This document shows, piece after piece, positions 56,063 to 64,000 of a stretch of 64,000 nt of DNA; positions within the stretch are counted from its first letter, which is position 1, and each line of letters starts with the position of its first letter. Location of the stretch: NCBI RefSeq assembly GCF_900106095.1, contig NZ_FNUD01000002.1, positions 2,687,501-2,751,500 of the forward strand. Direction: 5' to 3'. A program made the translations under genes and the position numbers. This DNA comes from Pseudomonas deceptionensis. GTDB lineage: Bacteria; Pseudomonadota; Gammaproteobacteria; Pseudomonadales; Pseudomonadaceae. A model generated the notes under the pieces. That model ran no database searches. It saw nothing but the letters and a program-made list of their open reading frames with translations, and was not told the DNA's origin.

Positions 56063-57295
56063 TTAGCCCTGTTGCAGGGCTTTGTCTTCCTGGGCCAGGC
56101 AGGCCGCGGCAGTAAACAGTACGTCGGTGGACGAGTTGAGCGCGGTTTCTGCAGAGTCTTGCAGGATGCCGATGATGAAACCCACGGCCACGACTTGCAT
56201 CGCAATTTCGCTCGGGATGCCGAACAGGCTGCACGCCAGCGGAATCAACAGCAGCGAACCTCCCGCTACACCCGATGCGCCACAGGCGCACACGGCTGCC
56301 ACGACACTCAGCAAAATGGCAGTCGGAATGTCGACCACAATCCCCAGCGTATGCACGGCGGCCAGGCTCAATACCGTGATGGTAATCGCCGCGCCCGCCA
56401 TATTGATGGTGGCGCCCAGCGGGATCGAGACCGAGTAGGTGTCTTCATGCAGGCCCAGGCGTTCGCTCAGGGCCATGTTCACCGGGATGTTGGCTGCCGA
56501 ACTGCGCGTGAAAAACGCGGTAATCCCGCTTTCGCGCAGGCACATAAACACCAGTGGGTACGGGTTACGGCGCAGTTTCCAGAACACGATCAGCGGGTTG
56601 ACCACCAGCGCTACGAACAGCATGCAGCCGATCAGCACGGTAAGCAGGTGCAGGTAGCCCAGCAGGGCGCCAAAGCCCGAGGTGGCGAGGGTCGAAGCCA
56701 CCAGGCCGAAAATGCCCAACGGTGCAAAGCGGATGACCACGCGCACGATCACGGTGACGCCATTGGACAGGTCGCTGAGCACGGTGCGGGTGGTGTCACC
56801 GGCATGGCGAATGGCGATGCCCATCCCGATGGCCCAGGCCAGAATACCGATGAAATTGGCGTTCATCAGTGCGCTGACCGGGTTATCGACCACGCTCAGC
56901 AACAGGCTTTGCAGCACCTCGCTGATACCGCCCGGCGCGGCAATGGCGATGTCTTCAGTCACCAGCACCAGGGTCGACGGGAACAGCATGCTGGCGACAA
57001 CGGCCACGACGGCGGCGGCAAAGGTACCAAACAGGTACAGCACCAGGATCGGGCGGATATGGGTTTCTTGCCCGTGCTTGTGGTTGGCAATCGATGCCAT
57101 CACCAGAACAAAGACCAGAATCGGTGCAACGGCTTTCAAGGCGCTGACAAACACCTTGCCGATAAAGGCCACCGAGAGCGCTGCGGAGGGCGCAAGCCAG
57201 GCCAGCAAAATACCGGCGAACAGACCCATCACGATCTGGGTCACCAGGCTGGTGCTCTTGAGCTTGTGCAGCAGGGTAGGTGGAGCATCAGTCAT
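56063..57295 (-). CDS. sstT: Serine/threonine:sodium symporter SstT
   Basis: A 410-residue dicarboxylate/amino acid:cation symporter with eight helices and two hairpins. Family marks are [42 protein letters not shown] (about 268-308), [47 protein letters not shown] and the serine-rich hairpin [10 protein letters not shown]. This subgroup (SstT) takes up serine and threonine with sodium. Stands alone. Confidence 0.93.
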   Translation of the reverse strand: MTDAPPTLLHKLKSTSLVTQIVMGLFAGILLAWLAPSAALSVAFIGKVFVSALKAVAPILVFVLVMASIANHKHGQETHIRPILVLYLFGTFAAAVVAVVASMLFPSTLVLVTEDIAIAAPGGISEVLQSLLLSVVDNPVSALMNANFIGILAWAIGMGIAIRHAGDTTRTVLSDLSNGVTVIVRVVIRFAPLGIFGLVASTLATSGFGALLGYLHLLTVLIGCMLFVALVVNPLIVFWKLRRNPYPLVFMCLRESGITAFFTRSSAANIPVNMALSERLGLHEDTYSVSIPLGATINMAGAAITITVLSLAAVHTLGIVVDIPTAILLSVVAAVCACGASGVAGGSLLLIPLACSLFGIPSEIAMQVVAVGFIIGILQDSAETALNSSTDVLFTAAACLAQEDKALQQG

Positions 57296-57575
57296 AGGGT
57301 TTCTCTAGTTGTTCTGGGCAGTGCATTGAAAAAACTATGGGGCGATCAGCGGCAAGGGGGCAGGCTGATCGACGCAAGTCGGCGGGGGGCTAACTTTATC
57401 ATAGAGATGTAGGTGCTTTCCTACGCAGGGGCAATCTGCCACATCTGTGATCGAACTTGTCCGGTCTCACGTGGTTTCCCGGCGAATCATTCTGTTACTA
57501 TTGCGCATCCCCTTTTTTCTTCAAATCAGCGGGCCTTATGGGCTTTCGCTGGCCTCGTTGTTTCTGGAGTTATTC

Positions 57576-58739
57576 ATGCTGTTGCCCATCCTGCTGCTGT
57601 CGGCGGCCGGTTTTACCGTGCTTACGACCGAGTTCATCATCGTTGGCCTGCTGCCTTCGATTGCCCGTGACCTTGAGGTCAGCGTGCCCCAGGCCGGTTT
57701 GTTGGTGAGCCTGTTCGCGTTCACGGTTGCGGCCCTTGGGCCGTTCTTGACCGCTTACTTTGCGCGCTTCAAGCGCAAGCCCCTGTTTATCGCGATTTTG
57801 CTGATGTTTGCGTTCGCCAATACCGTGGCGGCCCTGGCGCCGAATATCTGGGTCATGGCCTTTGCGCGGCTGCTGCCGGCCTTGGGCTTGCCGGTGTTCT
57901 GGGCCCTGGCCAGCGAAACCGCGGTAGACATCGTAGGCCCGGATTACGCCGGGCGGGCGATTGCCAAAATCGGCTTCGGGATTGTCTGTGCAACGGTATT
58001 TGGCATCCCGGTCGGCACCCTGATCTCGGATGCATGGGGCTGGCGCAGTGCATTCGGGATTCTGGCCGTGGTCGCGCTGGCCAAGGCCCTGCTGCTGTGG
58101 ATCTACCTGCCCGCTACACACGTGATCAAGGAGACCGTCACCCTGCGCTCGCAATTCGGTCTGTTGCGCAGCCCGTTGATGATTGGGCATATCGTGCTGT
58201 CGGTGCTGGTGTTCAGCGGCATGTTTACCGCTTACACCTATCTGGCCGACATCCTTGAGCGGCTGGCGGGTTTCGACGGCACGCTGGTGGGCTGGTGCCT
58301 GATGGGCTTTGGCGCCGTCGGCCTGATCGGCAACTCACTGGGCGGGCGCATGGTGGACCGCCATCCGCTGATCGCCTCGATGGTGTTCTGTGCCTTTATG
58401 ATCGGCGGCCTGGTGGCCCTGATCCCCAGCATCCATTCAACCCTGGGCCTGGCGGCGGCGATGGGGATTTGGGGGGTGACACAAGCGGCAATGTTCCTGG
58501 TCAGTCATGTGCGCCTGATGAAAGTCGCGCCCCATGCCCCGGCCTTTGCCGCGTCGCTGAACATCGCCGGGGCCAATCTGGGGATCGGTCTGGGCGCCAT
58601 GGTGGGCGGCCGGGTGATTGACAGCTACGGTTTGGGCAGTCTGGGGTTTGCCGCCGCCGGGTTTATCCTGATCTCGATTTTGCTGGCGCTGCTGCTTATG
58701 ACCGTCAGGTCGGGCCCCGTGTGCGCTAACGCGGGGTAA
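57576..58739 (+). CDS. MFS transporter (sugar or drug efflux type, AraJ/YdhP-like)
   Basis: A 387-residue, 12-helix transporter of the drug/sugar efflux type: MLLPILLLSAAGFTVLTTEFIIVGLLPSIARDLEVSVPQAGLLVSLFAFTVAALG in parts gives helices 1-2, and RLLPALGLPVFWALASETA is motif C-like. ATG at 57576 with CTGGAG upstream; the frame is open to 57447 without a site. The last 14 nt overlap the convergent LysR gene. Substrate unknown. Confidence 0.86.
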   Translation: MLLPILLLSAAGFTVLTTEFIIVGLLPSIARDLEVSVPQAGLLVSLFAFTVAALGPFLTAYFARFKRKPLFIAILLMFAFANTVAALAPNIWVMAFARLLPALGLPVFWALASETAVDIVGPDYAGRAIAKIGFGIVCATVFGIPVGTLISDAWGWRSAFGILAVVALAKALLLWIYLPATHVIKETVTLRSQFGLLRSPLMIGHIVLSVLVFSGMFTAYTYLADILERLAGFDGTLVGWCLMGFGAVGLIGNSLGGRMVDRHPLIASMVFCAFMIGGLVALIPSIHSTLGLAAAMGIWGVTQAAMFLVSHVRLMKVAPHAPAFAASLNIAGANLGIGLGAMVGGRVIDSYGLGSLGFAAAGFILISILLALLLMTVRSGPVCANAG

Positions 58740-59625
58740 ACAGTTCGCGCCGTGCCCCCTCGGTGATCGCTACGATGCCGGGGTGGCGGATCTTGCGTTC
58801 GACGGTGATGGCGTAAAACGACTCGGTGACCGCTTCAGTGTGGCCGATCAGTTCAACATCAAACTGACGCATCACCTCATGCGCAATCACGCTGGGGGCG
58901 ATAAACACGCCGATTCCGGATTGGCCGAAGGCCTGCATCAGTGCGCTGTCATCGAACTCGCCGACGATGCGCGGTTGTATTTGTTGCTCGGCCAGCCAGC
59001 GCAGCAGGCGGCTGCGCAGCACCGTCTCGGGCCCCGGGATCAGCAGCGGTGCACCTTGCAGGCACTGCGGAAAGTTTTCGGCATAGTCTTTGGCCAGCGT
59101 TGAAGTGGCAAAGAAACTGATTCCGCATTCCCCCAGCTTTTGGCTAAACCCTTTGATGTCGAGGTGGGAAGGCATCGGACTGTCGGAAATCACCAGGTCC
59201 AGACGTTGAATCGCCAGGTCCGCCAGTAGCCGGTCGAGCTTGTCTTCACGACAGGTAATGCGTATCGGCTTGTCCAGCTCCATGGTCGGGGCGATCAGGC
59301 GGTACACGATCGACTTGGGCACCACATCGGCCACGCCGACCCGAAACAGAATTTGCTGCTCCGTGGGCGCCATGCGCAGCATGCTTTCCAGCTCGCTGCC
59401 GAGCTGGAAAATTTGCTCGGCATAGGGCAGCACCTGACGCCCGGTTTCGGTCAGCTCAAGTTGGCGTCCGACCCGCCGAAACAAGGGGAGGCCATAGGTG
59501 TCTTCCAGCAGGCTGATTTGCCCGCTGATGGTCTGTGGCGTGAGGTTCAACTGCTCGCAGGCGCGAACAATGCTGCCGGTTTTGGCAACGACCCAGAAGT
59601 AATGGAGTTGGCGGTAATTGAGCAT
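58726..59625 (-). CDS. nhaR: LysR-family regulator, NhaR-like
   Basis: A 299-residue LysR regulator with the helix-turn-helix in LNYRQLHYFWVVAKTGSIVRACEQLNLTPQTISGQI (residues 2-37). The effector domain includes RVGVADVVPKSIVYRL and LDLVISDSP. The N-terminus and the VVPKSIVYRLI block resemble NhaR, which activates sodium/proton antiporter genes, but no nhaA is in the window. The symbol is therefore tentative. ATG at 59625. The divergent neighbour is the small lipoprotein gene. Confidence 0.8.
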   Translation of the reverse strand: MLNYRQLHYFWVVAKTGSIVRACEQLNLTPQTISGQISLLEDTYGLPLFRRVGRQLELTETGRQVLPYAEQIFQLGSELESMLRMAPTEQQILFRVGVADVVPKSIVYRLIAPTMELDKPIRITCREDKLDRLLADLAIQRLDLVISDSPMPSHLDIKGFSQKLGECGISFFATSTLAKDYAENFPQCLQGAPLLIPGPETVLRSRLLRWLAEQQIQPRIVGEFDDSALMQAFGQSGIGVFIAPSVIAHEVMRQFDVELIGHTEAVTESFYAITVERKIRHPGIVAITEGARRELFTPR

Positions 59626-59759
59626 CGACCCTTCAACAGTTCGTAAAAACCGAAGTATAGCGCTTAAAAATACGAATTTTACTGAAGTGTTTGACCCTCT
59701 AGAATTCCGCGTCATGCGCAGCCGCTCAGGCGGCCGTCGATTTATAGAGGGTAATGAGC

Positions 59760-59999
59760 ATGAAAATTAAACAAACAGGTGTTGCTGTGCTGTTGGTGGC
59801 GGGCCTGATACTGATGACCGGTTGCGATCAGGCAGAAAAAGCGGCGCAACAAATGTTGAGCAAAACCGCTGAGTCCGCCAAACAGGCGATTGATGACACT
59901 CACAAGGCGGCTGAACAGGCGCTTAGTGATGCCACAGGCGGGCTGATCGAAAAAGAGCAGCCTGAGCAAGAAAACAAAGACTCGTCCAAAGCTATTTAA
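59760..59999 (+). CDS. Small lipoprotein with coiled-coil region
   Basis: A 79-residue lipoprotein: basic start MKIKQ, hydrophobic core VAVLLVAGLILM, lipobox MTGC, then a highly charged helical tail with Ala/Lys/Glu heptads (AEKAAQQMLSKTAESAKQAI) and a Glu/Lys-rich end. It should be anchored in the outer or inner membrane. Alternative ATG at 59754. No function known. It is divergent from the LysR gene and upstream of TerC. Confidence 0.82.
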   Translation: MKIKQTGVAVLLVAGLILMTGCDQAEKAAQQMLSKTAESAKQAIDDTHKAAEQALSDATGGLIEKEQPEQENKDSSKAI

Positions 60000-60029
60000 C
60001 TCGTCCTACTGCAGAGTCCGAACACACCT

Positions 60030-60785
60030 ATGGAATATCTTTTACAACTGGCTGCCAGCCCCGCAGCCTGGGTCGCTTTAGCCACGTTGATCGTGATGGA
60101 AATCGTGCTGGGCATCGATAACCTGATCTTTATCTCGATTTTGACCAACAAGCTGCCCGAGCAGTACCGCACCAAGGCGCGCCGCATTGGTATCGGCATG
60201 GCGCTGATTCTGCGTCTGGGCTTGCTGGGCACGATCGCTTACATCGTTCAACTGACCACGCCGGTGTTTGAAGTGTTGGGCAAAGCCTTCTCGTGGAAGG
60301 ACATGATCCTGATTGCCGGTGGTTTGTTCCTGGTGTGGAAAGCCACCAGCGAGATCCACCACAGCATGTCTGCGCAGTCAGAAGAAAAGACCGAGAGCGT
60401 GTCGTCGAAAGTCACCTTGGGTTTTGCCGCCGCTATCGGGCAGATCCTGATGCTGGACCTGGTGTTCTCCATCGACAGCATCATCACCGCGGTCGGTATG
60501 ACCGAGCACTTGCCGATCATGGTGATTGCAGTGGTGGTGGCAGTGTTGGTGATGTTGCTGGCTTCGGAGCCTCTGGCCAAGTTCATCAATGACAACCCGA
60601 CCGTGGTGATGCTGGCCCTGGCCTTCCTGATCATGATCGGCATGACCCTGATCGCCGAAGGTTTCGGTGCCCACGTACCAAAAGGTTATGTGTATGCGGC
60701 GATGGCGTTCTCCGCCACGGTTGAAACACTCAACATTCTGGCGCGCCGGGTTCGGGAAAAACGCCAGGCTGCCCTGGTGAAGTAA
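60030..60785 (+). CDS. TerC-family integral membrane protein
   Basis: A 251-residue protein with seven helices. TerC family marks are [21 protein letters not shown] (about 23-43), [16 protein letters not shown] (about 143-158) with their paired acidic metal-binding Asp residues, and [16 protein letters not shown]. Members export manganese or act in metal handling during protein folding. The start is 30 bp after the lipoprotein gene, so co-transcription is possible. Confidence 0.9.
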   Translation: MEYLLQLAASPAAWVALATLIVMEIVLGIDNLIFISILTNKLPEQYRTKARRIGIGMALILRLGLLGTIAYIVQLTTPVFEVLGKAFSWKDMILIAGGLFLVWKATSEIHHSMSAQSEEKTESVSSKVTLGFAAAIGQILMLDLVFSIDSIITAVGMTEHLPIMVIAVVVAVLVMLLASEPLAKFINDNPTVVMLALAFLIMIGMTLIAEGFGAHVPKGYVYAAMAFSATVETLNILARRVREKRQAALVK

Positions 60786-60800
60786 ACGCAAGTTGCTGTT

Positions 60801-60839
60801 AAAAAGCCGTCCACCCTGTTTGGGGTGGGCGGCTTTTTT
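60801..60839. terminator. Bidirectional terminator after terC gene
   Basis: Stem AGCCGTCCACCC / GGGTGGGCGGCT (one mismatch) with a short loop, flanked by A-run at left and T-run at right. It serves the TerC gene and the convergent small gene at 60845. Confidence 0.9.
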
Positions 60840-60844
60840 GTGGG

Positions 60845-61012
60845 TTAGTGGGCGTTTACCGCGCCAGTCACCGGTTTCTCAGGGATGTCTTGCGGCTTTG
60901 GCTGCACGTGCGGGTGGTGATGGCGGCTAATGCGCATCAGGCCCCAGAGCATGGCGCCGGCAACGGCCAGCCAGCCTGTGATCAGCAGGAAAATAGTGAG
61001 TATCGGGCTCAT
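60845..61012 (-). CDS. Small single-pass membrane protein, 55 residues
   Basis: Encodes MSPILTIFLLITGWLAVAGA, then MLWGLMRISRHHHPHVQPKP and a polar C-terminus ending VNAH. One membrane helix (residues 4-25) is followed by a His-rich segment (HHHPH). The ATG at 61012 has a textbook AAAGGAGG site 6 nt away, and the gene ends just before a shared terminator, so I regard it as real. Function unknown; the His cluster could bind metal, which would suit its TerC neighbour, but that is guesswork. Confidence 0.78.
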   Translation of the reverse strand: MSPILTIFLLITGWLAVAGAMLWGLMRISRHHHPHVQPKPQDIPEKPVTGAVNAH

Positions 61013-61236
61013 CAGTGCCTCCTTTGCCCCCTACGGGCTCAAACACACGCTAAGCAGAGGACAGTCTAGTCGCAGCAGTGTTGCAGTCTATTGACCGAAG
61101 GTCGTGGTGGACTAACTGATTTGCTCTATCCCGGCCATTGGGCTGTGGCTTAAGGCTATACCTTGCCTTGTTGGCGCCCTATGATCGACGGCCAAGGCGG
61201 GCCTGATGGTCTGGCGTTCATTCAAAGCGAGGGAAT

Positions 61237-61914
61237 ATGCAGGGTGTGACTGGGTTGAGATCGGCGCGACTGTGGCTGGTGGCATTGTTTACATTGGCGA
61301 TGGTGGGCTGTGCCAGTGTTGAGCCGCCTGAAATTCGTAGCTTGCCGGAAAGGGTCGAGCTCAATGGCGTGCCCTTTTTTCGCGGCAATGCCCATCAAGG
61401 CGCCCCGCAAACATTGGCGGCCATGCTCGGTGAGCAAAAGGTCAGGGTAACACCGGGTCTTCTGACCAAACCCTTGAAGCTGCCGGGAGAGCAAGCGTCG
61501 TTGCAGGGCAATATAGAGCAGCTGGCTGCCGGCTACGGCTTGATGGTGTATCCGCTGGACAGGTCGCTGTCGGCGTTATTGACCCAAGTGGCGGCGGGTT
61601 ACCCGGTCATGCTGCGCTTTAGCGATGGCACGCTCTGGTCCGAGCCGCGCTACGCGATGCTGGTAGGTTATAACCGCACCAAGCGCACCGTAATGCTGCG
61701 TGCAGGCATGGAGCGACGCCGGTTGATGGACTTCGACACGTTCAAGTCGCACTGGATGGACGCCGGTGGCTGGGCGGTACTGATGTTGTCGCCTACACAG
61801 TTGCCGGCCAACGTCGACAAGGCCCGCTGGTTGAAAGCGGCCAACAACTTGTCACGCTCGGGCCAGGAACAGGCGGGCGCCACGGCAATCAAGACTCTGG
61901 AATCACACTACTGA
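61237..61914 (+). CDS. C39-peptidase-like lipoprotein lacking catalytic residues
   Basis: A 225-residue lipoprotein: signal with lipobox LAMVGC (Cys25), then a papain-like C39 domain. The entry motif GVPFFRGNAHQGAPQTLAAMLG aligns with the family's VPFF..aYQCGPAALA..L, but the catalytic Cys is replaced (QGAPQTLA), and the His before VVVVGYD is Tyr (EPRYAMLVGYN). It is probably not a peptidase but a binding or structural protein. A C-terminal helical tail could be a TPR-like remnant (KAANNLSRSGQEQAGATAI). Confidence 0.75.
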   Translation: MQGVTGLRSARLWLVALFTLAMVGCASVEPPEIRSLPERVELNGVPFFRGNAHQGAPQTLAAMLGEQKVRVTPGLLTKPLKLPGEQASLQGNIEQLAAGYGLMVYPLDRSLSALLTQVAAGYPVMLRFSDGTLWSEPRYAMLVGYNRTKRTVMLRAGMERRRLMDFDTFKSHWMDAGGWAVLMLSPTQLPANVDKARWLKAANNLSRSGQEQAGATAIKTLESHY

Positions 61915-61918
61915 AATG

Positions 61919-61948
61919 CTGCGGGAGCCGGGTTGCCAGCTCCCGCAG
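61919..61948. terminator. Hairpin between convergent genes
   Basis: Perfect 10-bp stem CTGCGGGAGC / GCTCCCGCAG with a 10-nt loop followed by A-rich DNA. It lies 5 bp after the C39-like gene and 5 bp from the end of the convergent oxidoreductase, so it likely terminates both. Confidence 0.65.
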
Positions 61949-61952
61949 AAAA

Positions 61953-63236
61953 TCAAAATCCGAACTTGTCCCGCAAGCTGTAGTACCACGCACCCAAAGC
62001 GGTCAGCGGGGTACGCAGCAGTTGCCCGCCGGGGAACGGGTAGTGTGGCAGGTCGGCAAAGGCATCAAAGCGCTCTGCCTGACCGCGCAGGGCTTCGGCC
62101 AGCACCTTGCCGGCCAGATGGGTGTAAGTCACCCCGTGACCGCTGCAACCTTGCGAGTAATAGATATTGTCGCCAATACGGCCAACTTGAGGCAGACGTG
62201 ACAGTGTCAGCAGGAAGTTACCCGTCCACGCGTAGTCAATCTTCACGTCCTTGAGTTGCGGGAAGGCCTTGAGCATTTTTGGCCGGATAATCGACTCGAT
62301 ATTGGCCGGGTCGCGCGCGCCGTACACCACGCCACCGCCGAAGATCAGACGCTTGTCGCCGGACAGGCGATAGTAGTCGAGCAGGTAGTTGCAGTCCTCG
62401 ACGCAGTAGTCTTGTGGCAGCAGCGTTTTGGCCAGCTCTTCGCTCAACGGCTCGGTGGTGATCACCTGGGTGCCGCATGGCATGGACTTGGATGCCAGCT
62501 CGGGCACCAGATTGCCCAGGTAAGCATTGCCGGCCACGATGATGAACTTGGCCCGCACCTTGCCCTCAGGCGTATGCACCACCGGGTTTGCGCCGCGTTC
62601 GATACGAATCGCGGGTGACTGTTCGTAAATGGTCCCGCCCAGCGACTCAACAGCTGCGGCTTCACCCAGCGCCAGATTGAGCGGGTGAATATGCCCGCCG
62701 CTCATGTCCAGCAGCCCGCCCTGATACTGATCACAGGCGACCACCTCACGAATGCGGCGCTGGTCCAGCAGTTCCAGTTGCGTATTGCCATAACGCTCCC
62801 AGAGCTTCTTCTGCGCTTCCAGGTGGCCCATCTGCTTGGCGGTAATGGCTGCAAACACACCGCCGTCTTTCAAGTCGCACTGGATCTGATACTTGGCCAC
62901 GCGCTCACGAATGATCTTGCCGCCTTCAAAGGCCATCAGGCCTAACAGCTGCGCCTGCTTGGCGCCGACCGTGCGCTCGATCACATCGATATCGCGGCTA
63001 TAACTGTTAACGATCTGACCGCCATTGCGCCCTGAAGCGCCGAACCCCACCTTCGCGGCTTCCAGTACCGTGACCTTGAACCCGGCCTCCAGCAAAAACA
63101 GCGCACTCGACAGCCCGGTGTAGCCGGCACCGATCACACAGACGTCGGTCTCAACCTCGCCCTGCAGGGCGGGGCGCTCAGGCGCAGGGTTGGCTGAAGC
63201 CGCATAGTAGGACTGGGGATATGGGGTGTTCGACAT
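61953..63236 (-). CDS. FAD-dependent amine oxidoreductase (gamma-glutamylputrescine oxidase PuuB-like)
   Basis: A 427-residue DAO-type flavoenzyme. The FAD motif is DVCVIGAGYTGLSSALFLLEAG (about 31-52), followed by GFGASGRNGGQIVNSYSRD, where the group typical of PuuB/OrdL is seen. Later comes YSQGCSGHGVTYTHLAGKVLAEAL, which also contacts FAD. PuuB-type enzymes oxidise gamma-glutamylputrescine in polyamine breakdown; Pseudomonas has several paralogues (PauB), so the exact substrate is open. Stands alone. Confidence 0.87.
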   Translation of the reverse strand: MSNTPYPQSYYAASANPAPERPALQGEVETDVCVIGAGYTGLSSALFLLEAGFKVTVLEAAKVGFGASGRNGGQIVNSYSRDIDVIERTVGAKQAQLLGLMAFEGGKIIRERVAKYQIQCDLKDGGVFAAITAKQMGHLEAQKKLWERYGNTQLELLDQRRIREVVACDQYQGGLLDMSGGHIHPLNLALGEAAAVESLGGTIYEQSPAIRIERGANPVVHTPEGKVRAKFIIVAGNAYLGNLVPELASKSMPCGTQVITTEPLSEELAKTLLPQDYCVEDCNYLLDYYRLSGDKRLIFGGGVVYGARDPANIESIIRPKMLKAFPQLKDVKIDYAWTGNFLLTLSRLPQVGRIGDNIYYSQGCSGHGVTYTHLAGKVLAEALRGQAERFDAFADLPHYPFPGGQLLRTPLTALGAWYYSLRDKFGF

Positions 63237-63379
63237 TCTGCAGCCTCTGTTTTATATTTTTTACGAGTAAGCCCGATGCTACCTGAGTTGAAATCCGCCC
63301 GCCAGCCACCTGCGGATGAGCATTTTTGCGGTAAAAATAAAAAATTCGACTATTCATAGGGTTAGCTGCAAAAAAGGTG

Positions 63380-63407
63380 TTGACACCCCTCCGCAAATCT
63401 ATAGAAT
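63380..63407 (+). promoter_or_regulatory. Sigma-70 promoter of tRNA-Val
   Basis: Perfect -35 TTGACA (63380-63385), 16-bp spacer, -10 TAGAAT (63402-63407) and the discriminator GCGACCCC, as at the other tRNA cluster in this window. An A/T-rich stretch precedes it. Confidence 0.82.
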
Positions 63408-63420
63408 GCGACCCCACAGC

Positions 63421-63497
63421 AGGCACGTAGCTCAGTTGGTTAGAGCACCACCTTGACATGGTGGGGGTCGTTGGTTCGAGTCCAATCGCGCCTACCA
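63421..63497 (+). tRNA. tRNA-Val (anticodon GAC)
   Basis: A 77-nt cloverleaf with encoded CCA. Anticodon stem CCACC / GGTGG around TTGACAT, anticodon GAC; T-arm GTTGGTTCGAGTCCAAT. The acceptor AGGCACG / CGCGCCT has one A-C mismatch at the fifth pair, where AGGCGCG would pair fully. Confidence 0.93.
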
Positions 63498-63526
63498 AAC
63501 AAAATCCGCTCTGCTGGGCGGTCTAG

Positions 63527-63556
63527 AAGGGCTCACCGAAAGGTGGGCCCTTTTTT
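63527..63556 (+). terminator. Terminator of tRNA-Val
   Basis: Stem AAGGGCTCACC / GGTGGGCCCTT (one mismatch) closed by a GAAA tetraloop, followed by a T-run to 63556. Confidence 0.9.
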
Positions 63557-63713
63557 GTTGCCTGCGATTTGCAAAGCTTTTGCAAAACCCCTGCTTTAGA
63601 ACGCCCAATGCTCGCTTGTAACGGCACCATGCTCAGCAGCTCTTTGGAGATAGTTCCTTGGGGAGTTCTCAGTAAGGCATTGCTGTACTCCTGGCAGACT
63701 GTAGCCGCATGGT
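63557..63713. other. Short region 3' of tRNA-Val without a clear gene
   Basis: About 157 bp between the tRNA terminator and the NTF2-like gene. An open frame reads leftward (63523-63753) but runs through the terminator and lacks a ribosome binding site. The region after a tRNA 3' end is a common integration place; no attachment-site repeat of the tRNA end is visible within the window. Confidence 0.35.
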
Positions 63714-64000
63714 TTAGATGAACTGGTGGTAAACCTTGGCGATGACTTTCCACACGCCATCCACGCGGATCAATGTCAGGTAGTCGTTATAGTCGGCACC
63801 AATGGCGTCATTTTCCATGTCGACGCGTACCACGGCTGTGGTCGGTGTAATCGCCAGCACATCCAGGCGGGTGGTGATTTCAGGGGCCTTGCCGTTCTTG
63901 TTGATGAAGTCAAACAGGTTGGCAATGGGGCCGCCCAGTAGCTCGCCGTTGGTGAAGCCGTACATGACTGCATCTTTGTGGAAAGCCTGCGCCACTTCGT
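63714..64000 (-). CDS. Nuclear transport factor 2-like protein (5' end outside window)
   Basis: The C-terminal about 95 residues of an NTF2/SnoaL-like cone-fold protein: FHKDAVMYGFTNGELLGGPIANLFDFINKNG, then LDVLAITPTTAVVRVDMENDAIGADYNDYLTLIRVDGVWKVIAKVYHQF in parts. The last segment (DYLTLIRVDG.WKVIAK.YH) is typical of the putative lumazine-binding/SnoaL-type family. The frame runs out at the right edge, so the start is not seen. Members may be enzymes or binding proteins; no specific role can be assigned. Confidence 0.8.
   Translation of the reverse strand, partial: EVAQAFHKDAVMYGFTNGELLGGPIANLFDFINKNGKAPEITTRLDVLAITPTTAVVRVDMENDAIGADYNDYLTLIRVDGVWKVIAKVYHQFI

Noticed and set aside
56072..57412. 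446-codon frame antisense to sstT
   Set aside because: Translation is rich in Gln, His and Arg, typical of antisense GC-rich DNA; sstT on the other strand has complete family motifs.
63523..63753. Possible integrase or phage remnant next to tRNA-Val
   Set aside because: The leftward frame runs through the tRNA terminator, lacks a start signal and shows no integrase motif; no repeat of the tRNA 3' end is visible.

Overview
The window looks like chromosomal DNA of a fluorescent Pseudomonas (P. fluorescens/P. putida type). The evidence is the near-canonical pyoverdine sigma factor PvdS, the FpvGHJK-CDEF ferripyoverdine iron-release operon, the GcsR-type glycine regulator, Pseudomonas REP palindromes, and the gltX-tRNA(Ala/Glu) arrangement. 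Codon use and GC content appear even throughout. I see no prophage, insertion sequence, integron or CRISPR array.

Layout. 1-6.1 kb: a MATE exporter (cut by the left edge), pdxB, an MsbA-like ABC exporter, ppnP, a DEDDh exonuclease and a periplasmic solute-binding protein. 6.1-12.5 kb: pvdS with a Fur box, then the dsbD-tlpA-dsbG disulfide relay, divergent from a two-component system (DsbRS type) with a direct-repeat box between them. 12.6-19.1 kb: a glycine module made of cycA (glycine/D-Ala/D-Ser permease), the sigma-54 activator gcsR, and a short gcvH-glyA-lipA operon. Both cycA and gcvH have well-spaced -24/-12 promoters and upstream GcsR-like sites. The usual gcvP, sdaA and gcvT genes are absent here.

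19.2-26.5 kb: fpvGHJKCDEF and a siderophore-interacting flavin reductase, for taking iron off pyoverdine after uptake. 26.6-33.6 kb: mntH, a 2-hydroxyacid dehydrogenase, gltX, a tandemly duplicated tRNA-Ala/tRNA-Glu unit, a thioesterase, dusC, and the small heat-shock gene ibpA with a sigma-32 promoter and a ROSE-type RNA thermometer. 33.7-41.6 kb: housekeeping and hypothetical genes (pbpG, XRE/DUF2975 pair, methyltransferase, dps, azlCD, small proteins, an AroE homologue, yceH).

41.8-55.5 kb: a complete aerobic nicotinate degradation island. NicAB hydroxylates nicotinate, NicC makes 2,5-dihydroxypyridine, NicX opens the ring, and NicD, NicF and NicE take the product to fumarate. NicT imports the substrate, and NicR and NicS regulate. 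XdhC-like and MobA-like molybdenum-cofactor maturation genes sit next to it. The control regions contain matching palindromes next to nicC and nicX and a different, perfect palindrome before nicAB. 55.5-64 kb: DUF1993 protein, sstT, an MFS transporter, an NhaR-like LysR regulator, a small lipoprotein, a TerC protein, a 55-aa membrane protein, a C39-like lipoprotein that has lost its catalytic residues, a PuuB-like amine oxidoreductase, tRNA-Val(GAC) and an NTF2-like protein cut by the right edge.

I did not find a clearly new multi-gene system. The points most worth follow-up are the reduced gcvH-glyA-lipA operon, the regulatory palindromes of the nic cluster, the link between nic genes and Mo-cofactor maturation genes, and the paired sigma-54/GcsR-like control of cycA and gcvH.
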